Source: Verrucomicrobia bacterium S94
GTDB lineage: Bacteria > Verrucomicrobiota > Kiritimatiellia > Kiritimatiellales > Pontiellaceae
Length of the DNA: 64,000 nucleotides
Direction of reading: 5' to 3'
Assembly: GCA_004299845.1 (NCBI GenBank)
Contig: CP036201.1
Coordinates: 2,170,001-2,234,000 of the forward strand
Shown here: positions 1 to 9,624 of the stretch, one piece after another
Layout: each line of letters starts with the position of its first letter
Position numbering within the stretch: position 1 is the stretch's first letter
Program-made: the position numbers and the translations under genes
Notes under the pieces: generated by a model
Databases searched by the model: none
Seen by the model: the letters and a program-made list of their open reading frames with translations, nothing else
Told to the model about the DNA's origin: nothing

Positions 1-350
1 CGTAATCAAACTGTCATTTTCCGCACATAGACTACGAATACCCTGCACATCGCGCTTGCGCATCAGCTCCTCAATCCGCTCTTTCAAATCCTGCCGCAGC
101 ATATTTTTTTCGCGAAGAAGCAGAAGATTCCGAATGATAAAATAAAACATCGCCACCGAAAACAGCCCCAGCGGATACATGGCCCAGCCCCCTGCTTCAG
201 CAGAGTTCCGAGTGTAACCGACTCCGCAGCCTCAGCCTGAACCGCGGCAGCATCCACCCCGGCCTCCTGCGCAAGCGTCGTTGCAATCGGCAGCATCATG
301 CCAACAAGCAGCACAACCATTGCAAAAACTCCGAAATAACCTTTTTTCAT
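1..350 (-). CDS. ExbB/TolQ/MotA-family proton channel, N-terminal part, apparent frameshift, runs off left edge
   Basis: The start at 350 follows a GGAGG ribosome site at 360-364 and opens with MKKGYFGV and a hydrophobic export signal ending near TTLAQ. A second hydrophobic stretch (MYPLGLFSVAMFYFIIRN) follows a GGWAMYPL-like motif typical of ExbB/MotA-family inner-membrane channels. The frame breaks at the CCCCC run at 188-192: one added base joins the two halves into TLLKQGGWAMYPLG and leaves the frame open to the edge, ending in an ELMRKRDVQGIRSLCAEND-type cytoplasmic segment. It sits 4 nt after the 272-residue gene and is probably the third gene of this TPR operon. Proton-driven energy transfer to an outer-membrane or periplasmic partner is inferred from the family. 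The break is probably a base-calling error, though true decay cannot be excluded. Confidence 0.7.
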
Positions 351-354
351 AACG

Positions 355-1173
355 CTAACCTCCACGGCTTCCAGTTGATTCCATTTTAATCGTTTCGCCC
401 CGCTTACTCCAACGCGAATTCGGATAGGCAATAATCAGTTCGTCCGCAACCGCCGCAGCCTTAACCGGCTGCCCCAGCTTCTGATAAATCTCTGCTTCCA
501 GCACCGTGGCCGGCGGCAGCCACTCCTCATCCCGAATATGAAAAGCGATAATTTTAGCCACATGCTGCATCGCGGTTTTCAGTTTCCCCGCCTCCAAAGC
601 AAACCGCCCCTGAATATATTCCGTCATAGGCTCCGAAATGTCCGCCGGATTTCCAATGTCCGAGAAAACAGTCCGGGCATTCTCCACATTGCCCTGATCC
701 AGCAGCATCAGCGCGAAATACATCCCCGCCACATCCATATCTCGTTCGTTTCCGGTTTTCCGAATATAACCCACCGTGGTACCGGCACCACCGGTATTTC
801 CGTTCCAATATTGGCACCTCAGCCACCACACCAGATAATCGCCCAGATTGGTCGGCAGAGCACTGTATTGCGCCACCGGACCGACATACTGCTCCAGCAG
901 TCCTTCAAGCGCTTTGCGGTCGCCACGATAAAACATCGATTCACACATACTTAACCCAACCCCCGAAAAACGGAACTCAATGGATTGAATCATCGACAAA
1001 GCAAACGACGAAGAACCTGTATCCTGCATCAGCCGATCGCCCTGAATATTGAGCGCCTTCACCACAAAGGAATGTCCCGAATTCAGCGTTACTTTCGCGG
1101 CATACTGCGACTTCGCCGCAACAGTAAGCATCGACAGCAAGATCACTGCGACGGTTTTAGACCGCATCCTCAT
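355..1173 (-). CDS. secreted hypothetical protein of the TPR/ExbB operon
   Basis: A 272-residue protein with a signal peptide (RSKTVAVILLSMLTVAAKSQ, cleavage probably near residue 22). A short beta-rich N-terminal part (AAKVTLNSGHSFVVKAL) is followed by helical, TPR-like repeats; the C-terminal stretch LEAEIYQKLGQPVKAAAVAD resembles a TPR helix pair. The start ATG overlaps the stop of the upstream TPR gene (ATGA at 1170-1173), so the two are probably translationally coupled, and an ExbB-like gene follows 4 nt later. A periplasmic scaffold or partner role with the channel is inferred from context. I do not recognise a named family. Confidence 0.75.
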   Translation of the reverse strand: MRMRSKTVAVILLSMLTVAAKSQYAAKVTLNSGHSFVVKALNIQGDRLMQDTGSSSFALSMIQSIEFRFSGVGLSMCESMFYRGDRKALEGLLEQYVGPVAQYSALPTNLGDYLVWWLRCQYWNGNTGGAGTTVGYIRKTGNERDMDVAGMYFALMLLDQGNVENARTVFSDIGNPADISEPMTEYIQGRFALEAGKLKTAMQHVAKIIAFHIRDEEWLPPATVLEAEIYQKLGQPVKAAAVADELIIAYPNSRWSKRGETIKMESTGSRGG

Positions 1174-4030
1174 GGTACCACCTCCCCGGCCCGAAGCTCC
1201 CCAAGCCGCATCGCCGCCTCAATCCCCTCCGGCGTGGCCGCCACTTCCTCGTTCGCCAGCATTTCCCGCAGCGTATTAATAATTTCCTGTTCGTAGCCGC
1301 CCAGTGTTTCCATACACTGAATACTCTTCATATAAGCCGGCGCCACCCATTCCGTATAATCTTCGTACAACACATAGATTCGCTGAAAATAGGCAAAAGC
1401 CTCATCGACCGCCCCGAGCTCCATTTTACAGATCCCCGACCAATACAACGCCTCCGGCGTCAGCGCCCCGCGCCATTCCCGAATGGAAAGCACCTCGGTA
1501 TACGCCTCCAGCGCCCGCTCGAAATCGCCCGACATCCGGAACGCATCACCGCGCCGCTTCCGCGCATACCCCACCGATTTACTGTACCCGAACTTCAACA
1601 GAATCTCCTCGGAACGCTCAACCGCTTCGGGATACCGCTCCTCCCCGATCAGCGCATCAAGATCTGCGATCATAATATAGAGCATATGGTTCGAAACCGG
1701 AAAATGGACCATAAACCGCTCGTACGCTTCATGAACCAGCACCCAATCCTCCCGCTTCACCGCCTCACGGGCAATCAGCAGCAACGTGCCGGACCCCGCA
1801 GCCGGAATATTTTCGGACCGCACCACCGCACCCACAAAAGCCTCACGCTCGCCCCCCTCCGTAATTTCGGCCAAAACAGTCTGATAGCGCAATTCCAGCG
1901 TTCGCTCCGCTCTCCCGGAAACCGCCTGCAGATGCTCTTCCAGCGCCTCCATAATCATGGGTTTATGGACCGCAAGATCCGGATTCCGGTAGTCACTCAC
2001 AATCTCATTCAGGATCAGATCCACTCCACCCTTAAACGCCTCATTTCCGTAGGCATTCACAACCTCAAAATAGGTTTCCAACGCACGGGCATACTGATTC
2101 ATTCCCTTATAGGCTTTGCCCTTCCAGTTCGCCGCACTGGCAAAATCACCCTCCGCCCCATACTCCTTGAGATAGTCCGACATCATTTCCACAATATCGG
2201 CATAACGCTGCTCCATCTCCAGCACCTTGGCCGCCTGAAACAACGGATAGTTCACCTGCCCGATATTCAGCGCCTTCTCCCGGGCCATCCCGTAAAAATC
2301 GAGTGCCACATCCAGATCACCCTCAGCCGCACGCAGATCACCCAGCATTGCATAAGCCTCCGACAACAGCGTACTGTCCGGATAACGTTTCACAAAAGAC
2401 CGGAAAGTCTCCTCCGACGCCACAAATTTCTCTGCGCCATACTGCGCAATACCCAGCCGGTATGAAGCATCCTCTTCATAAAGCCGTTTCTCATACTTCG
2501 GGTTACTCAGATACCCCGCAAAGGCCGGCTCCGCCTTTTCAAATTCCCCAGAAACAAAAGCGTCATCGCCCGCCAGTATTCCGCAGATTCATAATACCGG
2601 CTCTCCGGCCACATCCCGAGCACCTTGGTGAAATGCCGCAACGCCTCCTGATAATCCAGACTCTTGAAACGGATGTATCCCATCAGATACGTAATCTGAT
2701 CGATATACTTATGGTTCGGCGAAAGTTCCAACGCCTTTCGCCCCATCTCATATGCCAGCTCAAACTGCTGCCGGGTCATATGCACCTGCATCAGATTCAG
2801 CGTCACATCATCACGGAATTCCCCGTTCGGCATCTGCTCGATATAGGCATACCCCTCCGCCGTAGCTATCGCCCATTCTCGCTCATCAATCATTACCGTA
2901 AACGCAGAATAACGCGCCTGATCCGCCAGTTCACTGCCCGGATTTTCATCAAAAATCCGTTGATAAATCGCATGGGCCGGCCAGTTCCGCCCCAGATCAT
3001 TATAGCACTGGGCCATGCGCAGCAGAACATCCATGTCATAATCCTGAAAATTAACGATCACATCATACTGCGCCTTCAACCGGTCAAACAGTTGCTGCTG
3101 CTTCAACTGCCGCTCCTTGTATTCCGTCAGCGTCTGCTTTCCGTCCGCCACAAACGGTTTCATCGCCGTTTTGATATCGCGCAGCTGCTGTTCATAATGT
3201 GCTGTCAGCTCTGCTTTGGTCAGCACCAGACGATAGAGCAGCAGCGCCTTCTGAAATTCATGGTTATTATAATGCGAATCGCCCGCCTCCAGCAGAGCCA
3301 GATTCAGCCCGACATCATGCCGCGAGGCCCTATCACAACGCGGCAGAAACCGGAAAAGGTTTTGAAAATCATTAAGGCGCACATAACAGGTCACCAGCAT
3401 AACCGCCGCCCCCGACCGGACCGTATCCGTCTTCGCCATCCGGTAAAGTGCCGACAGCGGCTTGACCGCCTCGGCCCATTTCTCCTGCTGATACCGCGCT
3501 TCCGCCAGCAGCTGCGTTACCGGGATTTTCAACGCCTCAGCCAGCCGAAGATTCCGCAGCACCAGCATCGCCTGCTCCTCCACCGCCGGCCACTGCTGCA
3601 CCATCGTCAGACACTGAGCTGCCATCACCCGGGCCGATTCCTGCTGCGGATCATCCGGAAACGCATCCGCAAAGCGGACAAAATTTCGCGCACCGGAAAC
3701 ATATTCCCCCAGCTGCATCTGGCAGTAAGCCAGTTGATAAAGGGTAAACGCCAGCGTCTGCCGGGCCTTTTTCTCGTTATCCCCTTCCAGACGGACCAGA
3801 ATTTCCTCCAGAAAAGGCAGCGCATCCTCCAGCTGCTCATTCTTCAGCAGAGCCTTGGCCGATTCCAGCAGCACACTGGTGGATTCGGATTGCGGATTCA
3901 GACGTGCCAGCTCGCTTCGCGTCATTCCCCGCCCCCGCTGCCGCAATTCCTGCTGAGCTTCAGCCCCGAAAAGAAGCCCCGCCGTCAGCAGACCCGTTAA
4001 CAGCCCGGACATTTTATGCGCATTCAACAT
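1170..4030 (-). CDS. large secreted TPR-repeat protein, apparent frameshift at 2546-2549
   Basis: Two reading frames form one protein. The first (from 4030) has a signal peptide (GLLTGLLTAGLLFGAEA) and many TPR units such as ALPFLEEILVRLEG and LAYEMGRKALELSPNHKY, then stops at 2507. The second frame is open from about 2550 to 1170 and carries further TPRs (ETFRSFVKRYPDSTLL, GDFERALEAYTEVL). One added base in the CCCC run at 2546-2549 gives a seamless LFLGEFEKAEPAFAGYL and a 953-residue protein. Such long periplasmic TPR proteins commonly accompany ExbB/ExbD systems and resemble the YbgF/Tol accessory type. The stop overlaps the next gene's start (ATGA). Probably a sequencing error in an intact gene. 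No strong ribosome site was seen before 4030; the ATG at residue 7 is an alternative start. Confidence 0.8.
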
Positions 4031-4098
4031 AGGTGAAAAACTCTACTCAAGCCTCTGAAAGGACGAAAGTGCAAAGTCGAAAAAAAGAAAAATCTGCC

Positions 4099-4125
4099 TT
4101 GCGTCAAGCCCGCTGTTCCTATAAA
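4099..4125 (+). promoter_or_regulatory. possible sigma-70-type promoter of rpmE
   Basis: TTGCGT at 4099-4104 and TATAAA at 4120-4125, with a 15-bp spacer, lie 36 bp before the rpmE start in an AT-rich intergenic gap. The spacer is shorter than the usual 16-18 bp, so this is only a candidate. Confidence 0.3.
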
Positions 4126-4160
4126 AACCTCGCTCCCTTAAAGAACTAGAGGATTTTACC

Positions 4161-4367
4161 ATGAAAGCAGATATTCATCCGAAGTATGAAGAAGCGACCA
4201 TCCGCTGCTCCTGCGGTAACGAGATTGTCACTCGTTCCACCGTTAAGGAAATGCATGTCAACACATGCTCCAGCTGCCACCCCTTCTTCACCGGAAGCGC
4301 AAAACTGATCGATACCGAAGGCCGCGTCGACCGCTTCAAAAAGCGTTTCGCCGAAGGTATGTATTAG
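4161..4367 (+). CDS. rpmE: 50S ribosomal protein L31
   Basis: A 68-residue zinc-binding (C+) form of L31, a late-assembling protein of the 50S subunit that helps bridge the two subunits. The start MKADIHPKY is characteristic. Zinc ligands are visible as CxC (C16, C18) and CxxC (C36, C39), followed by HPFFTGSAK and the C-terminal DRFKKRF tail. An AGAGGA ribosome site lies at 4148-4153. The gene ends in its own terminator and is followed by prfA, a common rpmE-prfA arrangement. Presence of all four cysteines implies the zinc-replete form. Confidence 0.97.
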   Translation: MKADIHPKYEEATIRCSCGNEIVTRSTVKEMHVNTCSSCHPFFTGSAKLIDTEGRVDRFKKRFAEGMY

Positions 4368-4385
4368 TCGATTTGCCTTTAGCAA

Positions 4386-4417
4386 AGCCGAACCTGCGAA
4401 AGCACGTTCGGCTTTTT
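4386..4417 (+). terminator. Rho-independent terminator after rpmE
   Basis: Arms AGCCGAAC (4386-4393) and GTTCGGCT (4406-4413) pair perfectly around a 12-nt loop, followed by a run of T to 4417. It lies 18 bp past the rpmE stop, so it can separate rpmE from prfA or attenuate read-through. Confidence 0.85.
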
Positions 4418-4497
4418 TGCGTTTAAACACTATTAAGGTATCGCAAAGCCCTCGCTTCGAAAATCCCGGACTTTTGCGGTTAAAACGAAGGTGAACC

Positions 4498-5580
4498 ATG
4501 GTCGACCAAGCCTATTTAGATCAGCTCCAGTCCAATATCAGCGAACTTGAAAGCCGCATGTCGCTGCCCGAAATTTCGTCTGACCCCAAAAAAATGCAGG
4601 AATGCATGCGCGAATACGGCCACCAGAAAAAACTCGCCGAATGCGCCGCCAAAGTCATCAACCTTGCCAATTCCAAAGCCGAATCCGAAGCCATTCTCGC
4701 CGACCCTGACTCCGACGACGAACTCCGGGAAATGGCCGAAATGGAACTCACGGAAATCACCGAACAGCTGCCCGCCGCCGAACGCGAAATGGAAATTGCG
4801 CTCATTCCGCCGGACCCGACCGACTCCCGTAACGTCATTATGGAAATCCGCGCCGGCACCGGCGGCGACGAAGCTGCGATTTTCGCCGGCGACCTCTACC
4901 GCATGTACACCCGCTATTTCGATGTGCGCGGCTGGAAACACAAGGTACTCGACGTCAGCCCATCCGAATCCGGCGGCTACAAAGAAATCTCCTTTTCCGC
5001 CGAAGGCGAAGATGTCTATAAAGTGCTTAAACATGAAGGCGGAACCCATCGTGTACAGCGCGTTCCGCAAACCGAGACACAGGGCCGCGTCCACACCTCC
5101 GCCGCCACCGTCGCCGTACTGGCTGAAGTAGAGGATGTTGATATCGAGATCAAAACCGAAGACCTCCGCATCGACACCTACCGCGCACAGGGTGCCGGCG
5201 GACAGCACGTCAACACCACCGACTCCGCCATCCGCATCACCCACATTCCCTCCGGCGTGGTCGTGCAGTGTCAGGACGAACGCTCCCAGCACAAGAATAA
5301 AGCCGCTGCCATGAAAATGCTGCGCGCCAAACTCTACGACGACCAGCAGCGCAAAGCCGCCGAAGAGCAGGCTTCCGAGCGCAAATCCATGGTCGGCTCC
5401 GGTGACCGTTCCGAGAAAATCCGGACCTACAACTATCCTCAGAACCGCCTCACCGACCACCGGATCAATCTTACGCTTTATAAACTGGACCGCATCATGG
5501 AAGGTGCGCTCGATGAAATTCTTACGGCTCTCTACGAGCATGACATTGAGCAACGCATCAAACAGCAGATGAAAAAATAA
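4498..5580 (+). CDS. prfA: peptide chain release factor 1
   Basis: A 360-residue class I release factor that recognises UAA/UAG and triggers hydrolysis of peptidyl-tRNA. The GGQ catalytic motif is at residues 234-236 ([13 protein letters not shown]). The codon-reading tripeptide is PQT at 190-192 ([15 protein letters not shown]), the PxT type of RF1 rather than the SPF of RF2. The length equals the usual RF1. The start is preceded by GAAGGTGA at 4485-4492. The methyltransferase gene prmC, which often follows prfA, is not next to it here. Confidence 0.97.
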   Translation: MVDQAYLDQLQSNISELESRMSLPEISSDPKKMQECMREYGHQKKLAECAAKVINLANSKAESEAILADPDSDDELREMAEMELTEITEQLPAAEREMEIALIPPDPTDSRNVIMEIRAGTGGDEAAIFAGDLYRMYTRYFDVRGWKHKVLDVSPSESGGYKEISFSAEGEDVYKVLKHEGGTHRVQRVPQTETQGRVHTSAATVAVLAEVEDVDIEIKTEDLRIDTYRAQGAGGQHVNTTDSAIRITHIPSGVVVQCQDERSQHKNKAAAMKMLRAKLYDDQQRKAAEEQASERKSMVGSGDRSEKIRTYNYPQNRLTDHRINLTLYKLDRIMEGALDEILTALYEHDIEQRIKQQMKK

Positions 5581-5685
5581 GCTGCGCCCTGCTTTTCTGC
5601 CGGTTTATACATCCAGGCTGCCGCTGTGTATTTACGCACCCTTCCTGCTTTAAGTTATTCTCCTGAAAATGGAACCGGGTGATCT

Positions 5686-6180
5686 ATGAGGGTTTCGTCA
5701 TCAAAAGGCCGCAGGCTGACCGGCAGAATGCTGTTCAGCGGATTCGGGCTGTTCTTCGCATTCATCGGCGCACGGTTTGTGCAACAGGAATGGAATGCCC
5801 TGCAGGACGTCAAAGCCATGCAGCAATGGGTGCAGACCTCCTTCAGGATTGTAACAAGCAGAATCGATGATGATCACGAAGGCTTCCGCCTCTTTGTCAG
5901 CTACACCTATTCCGTCGACGGGCATACCTGCAGTGCAAACCGGATCGGGAAAAGACGATATTTAACCACCTCAAATATCGGTAACATTAAACGCCTTGAA
6001 AAACGCTTTCCGCCCGGGAAACTACGACGGAATCCAATGACAACTGGTTTTCCACGGCAGTATCCCACACTGGCCCGACATGAAAAAGGAATTCCTCCTC
6101 CTCGTCTACCCGCAAGAAACGGACGCCTAATCCTTTTATTTGCAGAACAGGAGACGTATATTCCTCGCCCGAAAGGATGA
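5686..6180 (+). CDS. small membrane-anchored protein resembling DUF3592, 3' half uncertain
   Basis: One hydrophobic segment near residues 14-29 (MLFSGFGLFFAFIGAR) is followed by a soluble part with SYTYSVDGHTCSANRI and RLEKRFPPG. This matches the DUF3592 pattern (YxYxVdGxxYxsdRi then YPvGs). Beyond residue about 112 the translation turns into low-quality sequence rich in R and P and lacks the expected YYDP motif. Another frame reads GNYDGIQ, then a stop, then KKEFLLLVYPQETDA. The 3' end is therefore either frameshifted or decayed. The function is unknown. It lies between prfA and a small coiled-coil gene on the same strand. Confidence 0.5.
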   Translation: MRVSSSKGRRLTGRMLFSGFGLFFAFIGARFVQQEWNALQDVKAMQQWVQTSFRIVTSRIDDDHEGFRLFVSYTYSVDGHTCSANRIGKRRYLTTSNIGNIKRLEKRFPPGKLRRNPMTTGFPRQYPTLARHEKGIPPPRLPARNGRLILLFAEQETYIPRPKG

Positions 6181-6184
6181 TTAG

Positions 6185-6457
6185 ATGAGCGGAATGAAAA
6201 GTGCATACGAACTCGCAATGGAACGCTTTGGCGGTGAATCCACCGAACTTTCCAACGAACAGAAAGCGGCCATCGCTGAAATCGATTCAAAAATGAAGGC
6301 CAAAGTCGCCGAAACCGAAATTATGTTCGATCAGCAGCTCGCTGCTGAACAGGACCCTGCCAAAGCCGGCCTCATTCAACAGACCCGTCAGCAGACCATC
6401 GCCAAAATTAAAGCAGACGCTGAAACCGAAAAAGAACAAGTGAGGCAAAAGGCATAA
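6185..6457 (+). CDS. small helical, probably coiled-coil protein of unknown function
   Basis: A 90-residue, highly charged protein with no hydrophobic segment. The start SAYELAMERFGG is followed by two long amphipathic helices rich in A, E, K and Q (KMKAKVAETEIMFDQQLAAE, IAKIKADAETEKEQVRQKA). An AGGATG ribosome site precedes the ATG, which lies 4 nt after the previous gene's stop. I do not recognise a named family. The codon use looks like that of its neighbours, so I take it as a real gene. Confidence 0.75.
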   Translation: MSGMKSAYELAMERFGGESTELSNEQKAAIAEIDSKMKAKVAETEIMFDQQLAAEQDPAKAGLIQQTRQQTIAKIKADAETEKEQVRQKA

Positions 6458-6529
6458 GGAACTCAGGGCATACGTGAAACTGAAACAATTCACTGATGCC
6501 GGTCAACCTGACCCTTAATTTCGTTTCCC

Positions 6530-8149
6530 ATGAAAAACACACCCCAGAATGCAGACTTTCTCGTAATCGGCTCCGGCCTCGCCGGCCTGACCGCAGCAAT
6601 GGAACTTTCCAAACATGGCAAAGTGCTCGTCGCAACCAAAGTTGAAGCTTCCGAATGCAATAGTTTCTATGCCCAGGGCGGCATCGCCTGCGTTATCGAT
6701 CCCGATGACACGGTGCGGGCGCACGTAGAGGACACCCTCAGCACCGGCTGCGGACTGAGTGATCCGGACGTGGTCGAAACAATCGTACGCAGCGGCTATG
6801 ACCGCATCCATGAACTGGAAGAACTCGGTATTGAATTTGATCTGAGCAAACTCAAAGGCAAAGAGACCGAATATGACCTGGGTCAGGAAGGCGGCCATTC
6901 ACACCGCCGGATTCTGCACGCAGGCGACATTACCGGCAAATCAATGATGCAGACGCTTATTCTACGCGCCAAAGAAAATAAAAACATTGTCCTGCGCGAG
7001 AATCTGATGGCGATCGACCTCGTCACCACCGACTGGATTAACCATCCCGGCCAGAACCGTTGCATCGGCGCCTATTTTCTCGATTCAAAAACCGAGGAGA
7101 TTTTTGCAGTGCACGCAAAATGCACGGTCCTTTCGACCGGCGGCATAGGAAAAGTCTATCCATACACCTCTAATCCGGATGTCGCCACCGGCGACGGCGT
7201 TGCCATGGCCTGGCGCGCCGGTCTGCCGATCCGCAATATGGAATTTGTGCAGTTCCACCCGACCTGTCTTTATCATCCCGATGCCAAATCGTTTCTGATT
7301 TCGGAAGCAGTTCGCGGAGAAGGTGCCGAACTCATGGATGTCCGCGGCCGGAAGTTCATGAAGGATTTCGATGAACGCGGCTCCCTGGCCACTCGCGATG
7401 TCACTGCCCGCGCCATCGACGCCGTCATGAAAAAACACGGCGATGAATTCGTTTATCTCGATATTTCCCACCGCTCCGAATCTTTCCTGCGCGAACGCTT
7501 CCCGAATCTATACAATGCCTGCCTGCGCTACGGCGTGAATATGGCCAAAGAACCGATTCCCGTCGTTCCGGCCTGCCACTATTCGTGTGGCGGCGTCGTG
7601 GCCGAAGTGAATGGGAAAACCGCCCTTCCCGGTCTCTATGCCTGCGGCGAAGTGGCAAGTACCGGACTGCACGGTGCCAACCGCCTTGCCAGCAACTCCC
7701 TGCTCGAAGCTCTCGTCTGCGGCCACGCCACCGCCGTCGAAATTTCCAGGGTCTGGAAAGAATTCAGCGAAGATGCCGTCATTCCCGACTGGCGCTGCGG
7801 TCAAGCCGTATCATCCGACGAAGCGGTCGTGGTCGAGCATAACTGGAATGAGGTCCGCACCGCCATGTGGGACTATGTCGGTATTGTCCGCACCGAACGC
7901 CGCCTCGCACGCGCACGTTCACGCATCCGTAATCTGCGGCAGGAAATCAAACAGTATTACGGCGACTATCTCGTAACCGCCGACCTGCTCGAACTGCGAA
8001 ACATCGCCGATGTCGCCGAGCTGATCATCCGCTCCGCCGAACAGCGCAAAGAGAGCCGCGGGCTGCATTTCATGTCAGATCATCCGGAAACCTCCGATGA
8101 GCTCGAACATACCGTCATTCACGACGAACCCGGCGGACCGCTGACATAA
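6530..8149 (+). CDS. nadB: L-aspartate oxidase
   Basis: A 539-residue flavoenzyme that oxidises L-aspartate to iminoaspartate, the first step of de novo NAD synthesis. The FAD-binding GxGxxG is at residues 14-19 (GSGLAG), followed by SFYAQGGIA (45-53). Other family signatures are GQEGGHSHRRILHAGD, EFVQFHPTCL, FLISEAVRGEGA, HYSCGGV and SNSLLEALVCG. Length and order match NadB rather than the SdhA/FrdA flavoproteins. The partner genes nadA and nadC are not in the window. No clear ribosome site was seen; the start was chosen because the Rossmann fold begins directly after it. Confidence 0.95.
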   Translation: MKNTPQNADFLVIGSGLAGLTAAMELSKHGKVLVATKVEASECNSFYAQGGIACVIDPDDTVRAHVEDTLSTGCGLSDPDVVETIVRSGYDRIHELEELGIEFDLSKLKGKETEYDLGQEGGHSHRRILHAGDITGKSMMQTLILRAKENKNIVLRENLMAIDLVTTDWINHPGQNRCIGAYFLDSKTEEIFAVHAKCTVLSTGGIGKVYPYTSNPDVATGDGVAMAWRAGLPIRNMEFVQFHPTCLYHPDAKSFLISEAVRGEGAELMDVRGRKFMKDFDERGSLATRDVTARAIDAVMKKHGDEFVYLDISHRSESFLRERFPNLYNACLRYGVNMAKEPIPVVPACHYSCGGVVAEVNGKTALPGLYACGEVASTGLHGANRLASNSLLEALVCGHATAVEISRVWKEFSEDAVIPDWRCGQAVSSDEAVVVEHNWNEVRTAMWDYVGIVRTERRLARARSRIRNLRQEIKQYYGDYLVTADLLELRNIADVAELIIRSAEQRKESRGLHFMSDHPETSDELEHTVIHDEPGGPLT

Positions 8150-8192
8150 AACCAGAGAGCTGCTCCTGAGCCGCTGATCCCGCGCCGACGAC

Positions 8193-8423
8193 CTATGTTC
8201 TCACGGCTTCATTCAGATGACCGCAGCGCGGGCAGCGGTCCATAGGCCGGTTCCGGGCAAAGGCATAGACGTGGTCGCAGTTGGAACACTCATAAATACT
8301 CTCACGCTCACGCATCGGGCGGTGCTTCGCCCGGAGATTATAGAAAATCGCAAGAATGCCGGTCACCAGCAACGGTGCTGATACAAATACCATCAGCAGT
8401 ATTTCAACATCAAGGGCTATCAT
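8193..8423 (-). CDS. small membrane protein with C-terminal zinc ribbon
   Basis: A 76-residue protein with one N-terminal membrane helix (VEILLMVFVSAPLLVTGILA), a basic linker, then a zinc ribbon with two CxxC pairs (YECSNCDHVY and DRCPRCGHL). A GAGGAGGG ribosome site precedes the ATG, which overlaps the stop of the TonB-like gene (ATGA at 8420-8423). It is the last gene of the ExbB-ExbD-TonB-like operon. The function is unknown. Confidence 0.75.
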   Translation of the reverse strand: MIALDVEILLMVFVSAPLLVTGILAIFYNLRAKHRPMRERESIYECSNCDHVYAFARNRPMDRCPRCGHLNEAVRT

Positions 8424-9166
8424 TTTCCCTCCTCTGCATCGGATACAGACTCCGGCGCAGGCTGAGTTTCAGGAGAGTAGATTTCCACAATGCCCTCCAC
8501 CGGCTTACCCGCACTGAAATTCAGCCCGTACAGCATTTTCAGAACACTCCGGTTGAGCGGAGCGGAATCAAGTGGTTTTTCAAGAAAAACATGCTGTACC
8601 ACCCCCTGCTCGGAAATACTGACTTCAGCACGTACCGCCCAGGGTTTGGAAACGTCCTGATTCAGCTCCGCCGGCAGCACAATTCCACCCACCACGCGCG
8701 ATTTCAGTTCCGGCGCAATTGATACCCGCCGGGCAGCAGTTTTTTCAGGCGCAGCACGGTAAATATCGTCCGGGACTCCAGGCCCAGAACCGATCGACGT
8801 TGTAAGCATGAGCTCGGACGAATTGAGTTCGTTCCTTCGGTGCATCCCCTGCACATCAAGAAATCGCTCCGGTTTGCCTGAACCTGGATCAAAACGAGGA
8901 GTTTGGATTCGATCACCGAGAAATTCGCGACTGAACCCGATACTCGACGGCAGCGAAAAAAGAACCGGAGAAGAAACCGTGCGAACACCGGGGCCGGACA
9001 TGGGAAATGCGGTATGACCACCAGCCTGATAACGCGTGGCCGGCACATCCATGTTAATTCCGCCCTCCGGATCCTCCAACGGGTGGACCGGAATAAACAG
9101 CAGGACGTGAATTCCTGCAGCCAGACCTAGCGCCTTCAGTATTCCCATGGAAGAAGTCCGACTCAC
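8420..9166 (-). CDS. TonB-like energy-transducing protein
   Basis: A 248-residue protein with one N-terminal membrane helix (LKALGLAAGIHVLLFIPV), a long Pro/Gly/Ser-rich periplasmic linker, and a C-terminal domain (WAVRAEVSISEQGVVQHVF then APLNRSVLKMLYGLNF) matching the beta-alpha-beta TonB C-terminal pattern. The GTG at 9166 is the start because GGAGG lies 4 nt upstream. It follows ExbB and ExbD, so a role in transmitting proton-motive force to outer-membrane transporters is likely. The C-terminal match is recognisable but divergent, so the precise partner is unknown. Confidence 0.7.
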   Translation of the reverse strand: MSRTSSMGILKALGLAAGIHVLLFIPVHPLEDPEGGINMDVPATRYQAGGHTAFPMSGPGVRTVSSPVLFSLPSSIGFSREFLGDRIQTPRFDPGSGKPERFLDVQGMHRRNELNSSELMLTTSIGSGPGVPDDIYRAAPEKTAARRVSIAPELKSRVVGGIVLPAELNQDVSKPWAVRAEVSISEQGVVQHVFLEKPLDSAPLNRSVLKMLYGLNFSAGKPVEGIVEIYSPETQPAPESVSDAEEGK

Positions 9167-9624
9167 GGCACCTCCTCGTCAACAGCGGAAATGCGCGTTG
9201 CAATCGACACTTCGGTGATTCCGGCTTCGAGTGCCGCATTCCAGGCTTTTACTACGGTACCATGCGAAACATGTTCATCGGCCTCGATGATCAGTACACT
9301 GTCCCGATGCCGCAACGCTGCTGTACGAAGTGCCTCGCGCAGTCCGGCCTCATCCAACCGCTCATTATTGAAATAGTACCATTCGCCACGCGTAATCGAG
9401 AGCACCATCGACCCAAACCGCGCACCGCCGGAAAACGGAGATGCCGGCAATGTAATGTTAATACCCGGTTGCATGACAAACGGTGAAACCGCCAGAAAAA
9501 AGGCCAGTGCCAGTAATGCGGAATCGCAGAAACCCAGAGCGATAGTAAACACCCCTGCCGGCTTTCGGGTGGGTTTGAAATTTCTGAGCTGCTGGCTTTT
9601 TTTATGAGGATCAAAGGGTTTCAT
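9163..9624 (-). CDS. ExbD/TolR-family biopolymer transport protein
   Basis: A 153-residue protein: a basic cytoplasmic N-terminus, one membrane helix (FCDSALLALAFFLAVSPFV) and a periplasmic domain with ITLPASP and a TVVKAWNAALEAGITEVSIAT end typical of ExbD. The helix carries an Asp (FCDSAL), consistent with the proton-path Asp. The start at 9624 overlaps the 3' end of exbB by 14 nt; upstream Met codons lie deeper inside exbB and lack a ribosome site. It should form the inner-membrane motor with the neighbouring ExbB. Confidence 0.82.
   Translation of the reverse strand: MKPFDPHKKSQQLRNFKPTRKPAGVFTIALGFCDSALLALAFFLAVSPFVMQPGINITLPASPFSGGARFGSMVLSITRGEWYYFNNERLDEAGLREALRTAALRHRDSVLIIEADEHVSHGTVVKAWNAALEAGITEVSIATRISAVDEEVP

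Noticed and set aside
2303-4000. 565-codon plus-strand opening
   Set aside because: Antisense shadow of the TPR gene; R/H/P-rich with no domain or ribosome site.
4516-5553. 345-codon minus-strand opening
   Set aside because: Antisense to prfA, which is unmistakable; composition is typical of a GC-rich shadow.
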